Of a stretch of DNA of 64,000 nt, positions 33,348 through 45,534 are shown piece by piece. The notes below the pieces were generated by a model. It saw nothing but the letters and a program-made list of their open reading frames with translations. It was not told the DNA's origin and did not search any database. The position numbers and the translations under genes were made by a program. Where the stretch lies: positions 1-64,000 of the forward strand of contig JALDNG010002960.1 of the NCBI GenBank assembly GCA_024349245.1, in the 5' to 3' direction. Within the stretch, counting starts at the first letter, position 1, and every line of letters begins with the position of its first letter. This DNA comes from Neodontobutis hainanensis. Its lineage: Eukaryota; Chordata; Actinopteri; Gobiiformes; Odontobutidae.

Positions 33348-36300
33348 TATTATTGCCCTTCTACTGTCTCTTCTAATGCTCGTCTACTGTCTGTATTACT
33401 GCACCTCTACAGTCTGTACTAAAGCACATCTACAGTCTGTTCTAATGCTCGTCCACAGTCTATTCTTATGCAGGTCTTTAGTCTTTACTACTGCACATCT
33501 ACAGTCTGTTCTAATGGACGCCTACATTCTGTTCTAATGCTCATCTACAGTCTGTTCTATTGTACGTCTACAGTCTTTTCTACTGCACATCAACAGTCTG
33601 TTCTAATGCTCATCTACAGTCTGTACAACTGCACCTCTACAGTCTGTTCTACTGCATGTCTACAGTCTGATCTAATGCCATTTTACAGTCTGTACTATTG
33701 CTCTACTGCATTCTATTCTACTGCATGTCTACAGTCATTTTTACTGCACATCTACAATCTGTTCTAATTGTCAGTCTGTTATACAATCTACAGTCTGTAC
33801 TAATTCTGCTCTGAAGTCTGTTCAACTGCACGTCTACAGTCTGTTCAACTGCACCTCTACAGTCTGTACTACTGCACTTCTACAGTCTGTTCTAATGCTT
33901 GTCTACAGTCTGTATTACTGCACCTCTACAGTCTTTTATAAATGCATGTCTACAGTGTTTTCTAAAACTCATATACAGTCTGTTCATTTGCTCATCTACA
34001 GTCTGTACTACTGCAGCTCTAGAGTCTATTCTTTTGCACATTGTCAGTTTGTTCTACGGGGCGTTTACAGTCATTTCTATTGCTCGTTTACAGTCTGTTC
34101 TAAGGTAATTCTAGAGTCTGTACTACTGCTGCTCTGATTTCTGTTCACCTGCACGTCTACAGTCTGTTTTACTGCATATCTACAATCTGTTCTAATTGTC
34201 AGTCTGTTCTACTGGACGTTTACAGCCTGTTCTAAAGCTCATCTACAGTCTGTTCTAAAGCCAATCTAGAGTCTGTACAACTGCTGCTCTGACATCAGTT
34301 CAAATGCACATCTATAGTCTGTTCAACTGCACGTCTACAGTCTGTTCTAATGCACATCTACAGTCTATTCTAATGCAAGTCTACAGTCTGTACTACTGCT
34401 CATCTACAGTCTGTTCTATTGCACGTCTACAGTCTGTTCTGAGAAACGTCTACAGTCTGTTCTACTACACATCTACAGTCTGTACAACTGCTCTACTGCA
34501 GTCTATTCTACTGCACTTCTACAGTCTGTTCTACTGCACGACTATAGTCTGTATTAATAAATGTCTACAGTCTTTTCTAATGCACATCTACAGTGTGTGC
34601 TTGTGGAAATATACAGTCTGTTCTAATAATTGTCTAGATTCTGTTCTACTGCATGCCTACAGTCTCTTCTAATAATATTCAACATTCTGTACCACAGCAC
34701 CTCTACAGTCTCTTCTACCGCACATCTACAGTTTGTTCTAGTGGTTGTCTACAGTCTGTACTACTTTACCTCTACAGTCTGTTGTAAAGCATGTCTACAG
34801 TCTTTTCTAATACTAATGTACAGTCTGTTCTAATGCTCGTGTAAAGTTTTAACAACTGCACCTCTACAGTCTATTATTCTGCACATCGTCAGTCTTTTCT
34901 AATGCACATCTACAGTCTGTTCTAATGGACGTATACAGTCTGTTCTACGCTCGTCTACAGTCTGTTCTATTACGTCTACAGTCTCTTATAATGCTACTTT
35001 ACAGTCTGTACCTCTGCTCTACCGCATTTTGTTCTACTGCACGTCTACAGTCTTTTTATAAACGTCTATAGTCTATTCTACTGCATTTCTACAGTCATTA
35101 CTACTGTACTTCTAAAGTCTATTCTAATGCTCATCAACAGTCTGTTCTAATGCAAGTCTACAGTCTGTGCTACTGCTCATCTACAGTCTGTACTACTGCA
35201 CTTCTAAAATCTGTTCTAATGCTCATCTGCAGTCTGTATTACTGCACCTCTACAATCTGTTCTAAAGCATGTCTACAGTATTTTCTAATACTCATATACA
35301 GTCTGTTCTAATGCTCGTCTACAGTCTGTACTACTGCACATCTACAGTCTCAACTACTGCACTTCTAAAGTCTGTTTCTAATGCACATCTACAGTCTGTT
35401 CTAATGCAAGTCTACAGTCTGTACTACTGCTCATTTACGGTCTGTTCTACTGCAGGTCTACAGTCTGTTGTAATAAACGTCTACAGTCTGTTCTACTGCA
35501 CATCTATAGTCTGTACTACTGCACTTCTACAGTCTGTTCTAATGTACATCTACAGTCTGTTTTACTGCTCATATACAGTCTGTTCTACTGCACGTCTACA
35601 GTCTGTTCTAAAGCCAGTCTAGAGTTTGTTCTACTGCTGCTCTGAAGTCTGTTCAACTGCATGTCTGTAGTCTGTTAAACTGCACCTCTACGTCTGTTCT
35701 ATTGTATGTCTACATTCTGTTCTAATGCACATCTACAGTCTGTTCTAATGCAAGTCTACAGTCTGTACTACTGCTCGTGTACAGTCTGTACTACTGCACC
35801 TCTACAGTCTGTTCTAAAGCATGTCTACAGTCTATTCTAATACTCATACACAGTCTGTTCTAATGCTCGTCTACAGTCTCTACTAACGGACCTTTAAATT
35901 TTATTCTTCTGCAACATCATTAGTCTGTTTTACTGGACATCTACAGTCTGTTCTATACACGTATATAGTCTCTTCAAATACTCGTCCACAGTCTGTTCTA
36001 ATGCAGTCTGTACTACTGCACATCTATAGTCTGTTCTATTGCTCGAATACAGTCTGTTCTAATGCCCAATAAAAGTCTTTACTACTCCACCTCTACAGTT
36101 TGTTCTACTTCTCCTCTACAGTCTGTTCTACTGCAGGTCTACAGTCTGTTCTAATGCCAGTCTAAAGTCTGTACTACTGCTGCTCTACAGTCTGTTCTAC
36201 TGCAAGTCTACATTCTGTTCTACTGCACATCTACAGTCTGTTCTAATGCACATCTACAGTCTGTTCAACTGCAAGTCCACTGTCTCTTCTACTGCTCTTC

Positions 36301-38177
36301 TGCAGTCTGTTCTACTGCACGACTCTAGTCGGTTTTATTAAAGGTCTACAGTCTCTTCTAATGCACATCTACAGTCTGTACTACTGCACCTCTACAGTCT
36401 GTTCTAAAGCATGTCTACAGTCTATTCTAATACTCATACACAGTCTGTTCTAATGCTCTACAGTCTCTACTAACGGACCTTTAAATTTTATTCTTCTGCA
36501 GCATCATTAGTCTGTTTTACTGGACATCTACAGTCTGTTCTATACACGTATATAGTCTCTTCAAATACTCGTCCACAGTCTGTTCTAATGCAGTCTGTAC
36601 TACTGCACATCTATAGTCTGTTCTATTGCTCGAATACAGTCTGTTCTAATGCCCAATAAAAGTCTTTACTACTCCACCTCTACAGTTTGTTCTACTTCTC
36701 CTCTACAGTCTGTTCTACTGCAGGTCTACAGTCTGTTCTAATGCCAGTCTAAAGTCTGTACTACTGCTGCTCTACAGTCTGTTCTACTGCAAGTCTAAAT
36801 TCTGTTCTACTGCACATCTACAGTCTGTTCTAATGCACATCTACAGTCTGTTCAACTGCAAGTCCACTGTCTCTTCTACTGCTCTTCTACAGTCTGTTCT
36901 ACTGCACGACTCTAGTTGGTTTTATTAAAGGTCTACAGTCTCTTCTAATGCACATCTACAGTCTGTTCTAATGCACATCTACAGTCTGTTCTAATGCACA
37001 TCTACAGTCTGTTCTACTGGACGTCTACAGTCAGTTCTAAAGCCAATCTAGAATCTGTACTACTGCTGCTCTGAAGTCTGTTTAACTGCAAGTCTACAGT
37101 CTGTTCAACTGCACTTCTACAGTCTGGTCTAATGCCATTTTACAGTCTGTACCTCTGCTCTACTGCAGTCTGTTCTATTGCACTTCTACAGTCTTTTTTA
37201 CTGCACATCTACAGTCTGTTCTAATGCACATCTACAGTCTGTTCTAATGCAAGTCTACAGTCTTTACTACTGCTCATCTACGGTCTGTTCTACTGCAGGT
37301 CTAAAATCTCTTCTAATAAATGTCTACAGTCTGTTCTACTGCACATCTACAGTCTGTAATACTGCACTTCTACAGACTGTTCTAATGCTCGTCTACAGTC
37401 TGTATTACTGCACCTCTACAGTCTGTTCCAAAGCATGTCTAGAGTGTTTTCTTATACTCAAATACAGTCTGTTCTAATGCTCGTCTACAGTCTGTTAAAC
37501 TGCACCTCTACAGTCTGTTCTAAAGCATGTCTATAGTGTTTTCTAATTCAAATATACAGTTTGTTCTAATGCTTGTCTACAGTCTGAACTACTGCTCTTC
37601 TACAGTCTGTTCTAAAGCATGTCTAGAGTGTTTTCTAATACTCATATACAGTCTGTTCTAATGCTCGTCCACAATCTGTTAAACTGCACCTCTAGAGTCT
37701 GTTCTAAAGCATGTCTACAGTGTTTTCTAATACTCATATACAGTCTGTTCTAATGCTCATGTACAGTCTGTAGTACTGCACCTAGTCTATTCTTCTGCAC
37801 ATTGTCAGTCTGTTTTACTGGATGTTTACAGTCATTTCTAATGCAAGTCTACAGTCTGTACTTCTGCTCTACTGCAGTCTGTTCTACTGCACCTCTACAG
37901 TCTGTTTTACTGCTCATATACAGTCTGTTCTAATGCACATCTACAGTCTGTTCTAATGAAAGTCTACATTTTGTACTACTGCTCACCTACAGTCTGTTCT
38001 TCTGCACGTCTACAGTCTGTTCTGATAAACTTCTACAGTCTGTTCTACTGCATATCTACAGTCTATACTACTGCACTTTTAAAGTCTGTTCTAATGCACA
38101 TCTACAGTCTTTTCTAATGCAAGTCTAATGTTTGTACTACTGCTCATCTACGGTCTGTTCTACTGCAGGTCTACAGT
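33348..38177 (+). repeat. 23-bp array, plus orientation (unit A, central)
   Basis: Starts with the non-monomer spacer TTATTATTGCCC, then plus-oriented monomers to the SINE. Matches 53612-58184 with small indels; a block around 34440-34670 is missing from the B version near 54690. Confidence 0.92.
35781..36960 (+). repeat. 590-bp higher-order tandem duplication (unit A)
   Basis: Two adjacent copies begin ACAGTCTGTACTACTGCACC at 35781 and 36371. Each includes the distinctive ACTAACGGACCTTTAAATT and GCCCAATAAAAGTC blocks. Unit B has the same pair (ACTAACGGACC at 55909 and 56499), and one further related copy starts near 62170. Confidence 0.8.
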
Positions 38178-38526
38178 TAATGGATTGGATTTATATTGCG
38201 CTTTTCTCCCAAGGGACCAAGGGACTCAAAGCGCCCACAAGCCGTCCATTATTCATTCATACACAGTCACACACTGGTGATGGTAACTACAACTGTAGCC
38301 ACAGATGCCCTAGGGCAGACTGACAGAGACGTGGCAGCCATTTTGACCCTAAGGCCTCTTTGACCATCACCACATACATTCACTGAACATTCTTAAACAT
38401 TCATACGAGGCAAGGTGGGTTAAGTGTCTTGCCCAAGGACACAACGACAGAATGAATTGTGGGAGAGCGGGAATCGAACACACTACCTTCCGGTTGAAAG
38501 ATGACCGCTCTACCACTGGCGCCCTA
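38178..38526 (-). mobile_element. tRNA-derived SINE, 349 bp (unit A)
   Basis: Read on the minus strand, the element starts with a tRNA-like head: an A box TGGTAGAGCGG (38505-38515) and a B box GTTCGATTC (38471-38479) of an RNA polymerase III promoter. The body includes GTGTCCTTGGGCAAGACACTT, a block common in fish SINE-like repeats, and the far end carries TTATATTGCGC. It is flanked by TACAGT (38172-38177, 38527-38532), although this hexamer is also part of every array monomer. Inserted before the tandem duplication, because unit B has it at the same monomer. Confidence 0.78.
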
Positions 38527-41500
38527 TACAGTCTGTTATAATGAATGTCTACAGTCTGTTCTACTGCACATCTACAGTCTGTACTACTGCACCTCTACAG
38601 TCTGTTCTAAAGCATGTCTAGAGAGTTTTCTAATACTAATATAAAGTCTGTTCTAATGCTCGTCTACAGTCTGAACTACTGCACCACTAAAGTCTATTCC
38701 TCTGAAGCATTGTCAGTCTGTTCTACTGCAAGTCTACAGTCTGTTCTAATGCCAGTCTAGAGTGTGTACTACTGCGGCTCCACAGTCTGTTCTACTGCAC
38801 ATCTACAATCTCTTCTACTGCACATGTACAGTCTGTTCTAATGGTCGTCTACAGTCAGTTCTAATGCTCGTCTACAATCAGTTCTAAAGCCATTCTAGAG
38901 TCTGTACTACTGCTGCTATGAAGTCTGTTCAACTGCACGTCTACAATCTGTTCAACTGCACCACTACAGTCTGTTCTGTTCTACTGCTCATCTACAGTCT
39001 GTTCTACTGCAGGTCTACAGTCTCTTCTAATAAATGTCTACAGTCTGTTCTACTGCACATCTACAGTCTCTTCTACTGCACATCTACAGTTTGTTCTAAT
39101 GGTCGTCTACAGTCTGTACTAGTGCACCTCTACAGTCTGTTCTAAAACATGTCTACAGTCTTTTCTAATACTCATGTACAGTCTGTTCTAATGCTCGTGT
39201 AAAGTCTCAACTATTGCCCTCTACAGTCTATTCTTCTGCACATCGTCAGTCTGTTCTACTGCACATCTACAGTTTGTTCTACTGCACATCTACAGTCTGT
39301 TCTAATGCAAGTCCACAGTCTGTTCTACTCTTTGTCTACTATAAACTGTTGTGATAATTGTCGACATTCTGTACTACTGCATCTCTACAATTTGTTCTAC
39401 TTCACAACTACATTATGTTCTTATGCACGTCTATTGTCTGTTCTAATGCTCGTCCACAGTCTGCTCTAATGCAGGTCTTTAGTCTGTAAAACTGCACAAA
39501 TACAGACTGTTCTACTGGACGTCTACAATCTGTTCTAATGCTCGTCTACAGTCTGTTCTATTGCGTCTACAGTCTGTTCTAATGCACATCTACAGTCTGT
39601 TCTACTGGGCGTTTACAGTCTGTTCTAATGCTCGTCTACAGTCAGTTCTAAAGCCAAACTAGAGTCTGTACTACTGCTGCTGCTCTGAAGTCTGTTCAAC
39701 TCCAAGTCTACAGTCTGTTCTAATGCCATTTTACAGTCTGTACCTCTGCTCTACTGAAGTCTGTTCTATTGCACTTCTACAGTCTTTTTACTGCATATCT
39801 ACAGTCTGTTCTACTGCACATCTACAGTCTGTTCTAATGCAAGTCTACAGTCTATACTACTGCTCATCTACAGTCTGTTCTACTGCACGTCTACAGTCTC
39901 TACTACTGCACTTCTAAAGTCTGTTTTAATGCACATATACAGTCTCTTCTAATGCAAGTCTACAGTCTTTACTACTGCTCATCTACGGTCTGTTCTACTG
40001 CAGGTCTAAAATCTCTTCTAATAAATGTTTACAGTCTGTTCAACTGCAAGTCTACAGTCTGTTCAACTGCACCTCTACAGTCTGTTCTAATGCTCGTCTA
40101 CAGTCTGTATTACTGCACCTCTACAGTCTGTTCTAAAGCATGTCTAGAGTGTTTTGTAATACTTATATACAGTCTGTTCTAATGCTCGTCTACAGTCTGT
40201 ACTACTCCATCTCTACAGTCTATTCTTCTGCACATTGTCAGTCTGTTCTACTGGACGTTTACAGTCTTTTTAATGCTCATCTACAGTCATTTCTAAAGCC
40301 AATCTAGTGTCTGTACTACTGCTGCTCTGAAGTCTGTTTAACTGCAAGTCTACAGTATGTTCAACTGCACCTCTACAGTCTGTTCTAATGCCAGTTTACA
40401 GTCTGTTCTATTGCTCTACTGCAGTCTGTTCTACTGCATGTCTACAGTCTGTTTTACTGCACATCTACAGTCTGTTCTAATGCACATCTACAGTCTGTTC
40501 CAATGCAAGTCTACAAGTTGTACTACTGCTCATGTGCGGTCTGTTCTACTCCACGTCTACAATCTGTTTTAATAAACGTCTACAGTCTGTTCTGCACATT
40601 TACAGTCTGTACTACTGCACTTCTACAGTCTTTTTAATGCTCGTCTACAGTCTGTATTACTGCACCTCTACAGTCTGTTGTAAAGCATTTCTAGTAGTGT
40701 TTTCTAATACTCATATAGAGTCTGTTCTAATGCTCGTCTACAGTCTGAACTACTACATTTCTACAGTCTGTTCTAAAGCATGTCTACAGTGTTTTCTAAT
40801 ACTCATATACAGTCTGTTCTAATGCTCGTCTACAGTCTGTACTACTGCACCTCTAAAGTCTATTCTTCTGCACATTGTCAGTCTGTTCTACTGGATGTTT
40901 ACAGTCTGTTCTAATGCTTGCCTACAGTCTGTTGTACTGCACGTCTACAGTCTGTTCTACTGCATGTCTGCAGTCTGTTTTGATAAACGTCTACAGTCTT
41001 TTCTACTACACATCTACAGTCTCTACTACTGCACTTCTAAAGTCTGTTTCTAATGCACATCTACAGTCTGTTCTAATGCAAGTCTATAGTCTGTACTACT
41101 GCTCATTTATGGTCTGTTCTAGTGCAGGTCTACAGTCTGTTTTAATAAACGTCTACAGTCTATAGTCTGTTCTAATGCTCGTCCACAGTCTGTTCTAATG
41201 CTAGTCTTAATTCTGTACTACTGCACATCTACGGTCTTTTCTACTAGATGTCTACAGTCTGTTCTAATGCTCGTATACAGTCTGTTGTATTGTTCTACAG
41301 TCTTTTAAATGCACATCTACAGTCTGTTCAACTGCACGTCTACAGTCTTTTCAACTGCACCTCAACAGTCTCTTCTAATGCCAGTTTACAGTCTGTACCT
41401 CTGCTCTACTGCAGTCTGTTCTACTACCCACGTCTACAGTCTCTTTTTCTGCATATCTACAGTCTGTTCTAATGCACATCTACAGTCTGTTCTAATGCAA

Positions 41501-41845
41501 GTCTATAATCTGTACCACTGCTCATCTACAGTCTGTTCTAATGCGAGTTTATAATCTGTACTACTGCTCATCTACAGTCTGTTCTAATGCAAGTCTACAG
41601 TCTGTACTACTGCTCATTTATGGTCTGTTCTACTGCAAGTCTACAGTCTGTTCTAATACAAGTCTACAGTCTCTACTACTGCTCATTTACAGTCTGTTCT
41701 ACTACACATCTACAGTCTCTACTACTGCACTTCTAAAGTCTGTTCTTAAGCAGATCTACACTCTCTTCTAATGCTCGTCTACAGTCTGTACTACTGCATT
41801 TCTATAGTCTATTCTTCTGCACATTGTCAGTCTGTTCTACTGGAT
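38527..41845 (+). repeat. 23-bp array, plus orientation (unit A, right)
   Basis: Monomers from the SINE to the duplication junction. 38527-41658 matches 58534-61773. The last ~185 bp (41660-41845) match 12690-12828 plus 16155 onward, including an empty hAT site at 41784-41791. Confidence 0.9.
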
Positions 41846-41972
41846 GTGCTGGTTACACCGGCATACCAACCTGTTAAACCAAAGGAAAACTCCCAGGAGG
41901 GAGCTACCTCACTAACTAATCTGATTTCTCGACCCCTACCGCCTCGCTTGGTAGCGGAAAGAGGACCAACCG

Positions 41973-43009
41973 GTGCCGAGCCCGGCCGTCTTTCCGCGAG
42001 CTTCCACAGGTAGGCATTCGGATTACTTTGCACTACCAAAAGGTAGGCAATCGGACTTTGTCCCACAACCAGCTTTGAAACAGAGACATCTGGACTACGG
42101 TCCCACTAACAGAGACTTTGACAAAATTGCGCGTCATATCACTCGCTTTGAGCCCCATCAAGGAGCGCCTTATGACGTGAGTGCTTATCTTCGCGACATT
42201 GAATTCTACCTACAAAGAATACCCAATGTTACTGCTGCGACAAAATCTTTCTGATAAAACTAACATCAAGCAGAGATGTTAGTAGCTTCATCGAACATCA
42301 ACCTCCTGAGGTCCAAGCTGACTTTGATCTCCTTAGTCAGTCTCTCATGGTGGAATTCTCAGACGTTACGGTAAATGTGGGTCTGACTGCCGCCCTAATG
42401 ATCAAACAGGCACGGCCAGAGTCCCCACAGCTATACTATCATCAGCTACGAAAAGCTTATTTCGGTCCACTCAATGAACCAAACATGGAGGAGGATAAAA
42501 CTTCAAAGCCCTCTTTGTGCAAAACCTCCATCCAACTACCAGCCATCATCTTGGCGTTTCTGCATGCCCACAAACGCAGACCAGCCACCAACTTCGAGCT
42601 GGCAATGCGGGCATTCACTAAACAGAGGCTGAGGCAGACTAAACGTCAAAAGCCAGACACTCTTGTCACCGTAGATCGGAGCCTAGCGCTCGAAGGAGCG
42701 CCGACCTCCAATCCAAATGGCCCAGGAGCCTCCCGCTTTCCAGACAGGAAAGAGGGACCTCGACCACACAAAAGAGAGCCGGGTCCACACCCGACCTGGC
42801 CTGAACGTAAGTTCAAAGACCAGGGCCCTCAATGGAGACCTCGGTTGAAAATAAATTTCGAACCAATCCAAACCGTAACCAAAGGGGGTCCTATCAAAAC
42901 CGCGACGACAGGAGAAACCATTATCGTCTGTCCCAAGACCAACGATCATCAGGTAGCTCACCTGTCAAACGACAAAATCATGCGAGACCGAGCCCCTGAA
43001 ACTGACTGA
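41973..43009 (+). pseudogene. Gag capsid and basic region, copy B
   Basis: Two frames, 41973-42254 and 42347-43009 (220 codons), cover the capsid-like part (DFDKIARHITRFEPHQGAP; PESPQLYYHQLRKAYFGPLN) and the Arg/Pro-rich C-terminal part. A 1-2-bp change near 42240 and another near 42500 break the reading relative to copy A. No CCHC zinc knuckle is seen. The N-terminal coiled-coil segment is absent because the duplication starts downstream of it. Confidence 0.6.
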
Positions 43010-43073
43010 TCGCGATAGCTAAAGGAGTCTGACTACAGAGGAGGCTCGGGCCATAGAACGCATACTCAAACGA

Positions 43074-43343
43074 ATGCGCGAAAAGTCCAAGGACAAGGCT
43101 GATCTGTATACGGTGGAGGCCTCTAAGGCCCCGATTCAGACACAGTCACAACCGATCCAAGTCGACTTAACACGCAACGAAAATACAGAGTCTACTGAAG
43201 GGAATGAACATCTCCCAGACCTGTACCTAGGCTCTGACGATCCAGAGCCACTCAATGACATTGTCCAGGACCCTAGCATGGACAACACGGAGGAAGTGAT
43301 CCAGATCACAAATACCTCCAGTCCGTCTAGCGCCGTCAAGTGA
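43074..43343 (+). CDS. Acidic Gag-Pol linker segment, copy B
   Basis: 89 codons open to a stop at 43341-43343. The product is Asp/Glu/Ser/Thr-rich (for example LPDLYLGSDDPEPLNDIVQD), without recognisable catalytic motifs. It lies between the basic Gag region and protease domain 1. Its equivalent in copy A (23,300-23,565) is split into several frames. It is likely an unstructured linker within the polyprotein; whether it ends Gag or begins Pol cannot be told from this sequence. Confidence 0.4.
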   Translation: MREKSKDKADLYTVEASKAPIQTQSQPIQVDLTRNENTESTEGNEHLPDLYLGSDDPEPLNDIVQDPSMDNTEEVIQITNTSSPSSAVK

Positions 43344-43344
43344 A

Positions 43345-43750
43345 CCCAAACATCGGGCTGTGCCATGACCACGCCACGACTATCGAATGTGAAACACCCT
43401 TTCACCAATTTCTGGGTCACCTAACTGAAAAGGGAGTAGCTCGAAAGCATTATCTCTCTGTCTTGTTAGAAGACCACTTGACGCACAAAGCACTTCTCGA
43501 CAGCCGCTGACATCAGCCTAATTTCAGGCAACCTGTTCAGATCACTCCAGGCTATAGCGAGAAGATCCCACAGGGACTTGAAGTCCCACCCGTGCTCTTT
43601 AGAAATAAGGCCTTACTCTGATGATCGGACGATCATCAACAAGGTAGCCTTAGTCCAACTGACCATCGGACCCATGACACTGATACACCCAGTGTACGTG
43701 TCCCACCTTGACAATGTCCCACTTCTGATTGGAAAAGACATCCTCAATCG
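43345..43750 (+). pseudogene. Retropepsin-like domain 1, copy B, active site broken
   Basis: Equivalent to 23566-24010 of copy A. The catalytic Asp codon is at about 43499, but two bases of the DTA codons are missing, which shifts the frame in the active site. IGKD is at 43728-43739. A further small deletion near 43750 (CGCTGAACC where copy A has CGCTTTGAACC) breaks the link to the next frame. Confidence 0.6.
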
Positions 43751-44334
43751 CTGAACCACTGATCAACTTCAAGCAGCTGAAGATTTGGGCCCAAGTGCAA
43801 GAACCACTTCCAATCTTACTGAATGAATCTCAGTGCTATGCGATTGATAGGGAATCACCAATCGGCAGGGTAGCCACCGACATCGCTGGTACAACAACCA
43901 TGCAACCTCGGTGCGAACCAAACCCCTTTACATTGCGTGACAACTTCCTATGCACGCTGAAGGACCCATTAGCGATGACACCCCAGATTGTCAATGGCAT
44001 CTCACTGGAAGCAACTCCAGTCGACAATGTCGTGATGGCCTTATGGGCTGACAAATCTGCCATCAGCCAGGAGCTGTTTAACACTCTAACGCAGATAAAC
44101 CCGTGCCTGACCTTCATAAAGAAGCGCACTAGGTTCCCTGCTAACCCCACACCGACTCATGCGTTAACCGCCATCGGTCTATGCTCTGCCATCGTACGAT
44201 GGAACAAAAGAGAACTGACCCACACGTTTGCTGTCATCCCTAATCTCTCACATTCAGTGTACATTGGGGCTGACATGCTAGTCAGACTCGACGCACAAGT
44301 CGACACCATTAACAACGCGTTCTCTGGTCCCTGA
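43729..44334 (+). CDS. Retropepsin-like domain 2 region, open 201-codon frame, copy B
   Basis: This single open frame covers the stretch after IGKD of domain 1 and the complete second protease-like domain. The DTA position reads Ala-Leu-Trp (GCC TTA TGG, 44038-44046), followed by ADKSAIS. IGADMLVRL (IGAD 44273-44284) is the C-terminal strand motif. The frame's own start is arbitrary; it was part of a larger polyprotein. The domain resembles the first in length and motif spacing but lacks the catalytic Asp. It could be a pseudo-protease or a structural half of a single-chain dimer. Confidence 0.55.
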   Translation: MEKTSSIAEPLINFKQLKIWAQVQEPLPILLNESQCYAIDRESPIGRVATDIAGTTTMQPRCEPNPFTLRDNFLCTLKDPLAMTPQIVNGISLEATPVDNVVMALWADKSAISQELFNTLTQINPCLTFIKKRTRFPANPTPTHALTAIGLCSAIVRWNKRELTHTFAVIPNLSHSVYIGADMLVRLDAQVDTINNAFSGP

Positions 44335-44947
44335 CTGGAGTACGAAAGAATCACTTTCACTGACCAAAGGAAACTTGAGATCGGGTCAAGCGATCCCGGC
44401 GTGTGTCAGGTAAGTAACGACTGCCATCTCACGATACCGCCGCGTAACATCATGGACATACGTCTGAAAGCGTTTCCAGGACAACAAGTTAACTCTTCAC
44501 AAGCGTTCTTCCAACCGTCGCCTCTGTTCGTTGAGTTAGGCTTGTCTGTCCAGGCAACACCATCGGTCTATGCTCTGCCATCGCATGGAACAAAAGAGAA
44601 CCGACCCACACGCTTGCTGTCATCCCTAATCTCTCACATTCAGTGTACATTGGGGCTGACATGCTAGTCAGACTCGACGCACAAGTCGACACCATTAACA
44701 ACGTTCTCTGGTCCCTGACTGGAGTACGTAAAGAATCACTTTCACTGACCAAAGGAAACTTGAGATCGGGTCAAACGATCCCCGACGTGTGTCAGGTAAG
44801 TAACGACTGCCATCTCACGATACCGCGCAGAACATCATGGACATACGCCTGAAAGCGTTTCCAGGACAACAAGTTAACTCTTCACTAGCGTTCTTCCAAC
44901 CGTCGCCTCTGTTCGTTGAGTTAGGCTTGTCTGTCCAGGCAACACCC
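44172..44947 (+). repeat. 389-bp tandem duplication inside copy B pol
   Basis: The segment beginning CATCGGTCTATGCTCTGCCA at 44172 recurs at 44561. Each unit contains the IGAD strand motif (44273 and 44649) and most of the spacer up to CAGGCAACACC. Copy A has one unit only, so it arose after or during the large duplication. Confidence 0.85.
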
Positions 44948-45118
44948 CTGGTCGAGCTCGACTCTCGATCAACACACGTGCTAGTGCAGAATCCTACTGC
45001 CAATAGCATTCTCGTCCCGAAGGCCACACCTTTAGGTTGGCTGATTGACACTAGGTTCCATGACTGTGAACTCAGAATCCCAGTCATAGGGGCGTATGCC
45101 ACACTCACTCGCGACTGA
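44837..45118 (+). pseudogene. Post-protease spacer domain, copy B
   Basis: 93 codons read MDIRLKAFPGQQVNSSLAFF, then LVELDSRSTHVLVQNPT and ATPLGWLIDTRF in one frame, so this copy shows the spacer domain without the breaks of copy A. The frame ends at a stop at 45116-45118, where reverse transcriptase should begin. Only about 170 bp then separate it from the RNase H remnant. Confidence 0.55.
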
Positions 45119-45276
45119 ACAACAGGAGACCGGAGTTGTCTACACAAAACCTTCCGGAGCAATCGCCATATACCCTCACTTGTGGTCGATACCGACACTA
45201 TCTGCAGGGTCGATCTGGCTGATGCTGAGGTAATGGTTGTACAGACAGGCTCCCTGCTCTCCTCGATACAGACAAA

Positions 45277-45350
45277 AACCTGAACGATCAGGCAGACCTC
45301 ATGGCAAAACAAGGGGCTCTAGACAAAGCTCTCTGGCAATTCCAGCCAGA
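45277..45350 (+). pseudogene. RNase H C-terminal remnant, copy B
   Basis: The same 3' piece of RNase H as in copy A (QADLMAKQGAL, Asp 45295-45297). The sequence between spacer and remnant is colinear with copy A, so the reverse-transcriptase deletion predates the tandem duplication. Confidence 0.55.
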
Positions 45351-45534
45351 AACCTCGTCACGATCGACCCCTTCCCACCCAACCCACCCATTCTGTCTGT
45401 CTGGTTACCCGATCTAAGGCAACCGCAACCGTGCCTCGGCTCTGACCCCTGCAGACCCATCAACTTCCTTTCTTTCTTTCACTGGTTCCGGCCTCGTTGC
45501 CCTTCAAGCAGCGGACTCGGCAATCCACAAACTT

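Larger units (their letters stand above)
22075..41845 (+). repeat. Tandem segmental duplication, unit A
   Basis: The 19.8-kb unit starts inside gag of the retrotransposon, contains its remaining interior and 3' LTR, the next array block, the 695-bp insert and the SINE, and ends in the array at CTACTGGAT. Unit B follows directly. Same order, same insertion points and same LTR flank make independent insertions very unlikely. Unit A lacks a ~2.1-kb stretch of array present in B (61774-63893). Confidence 0.85.
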
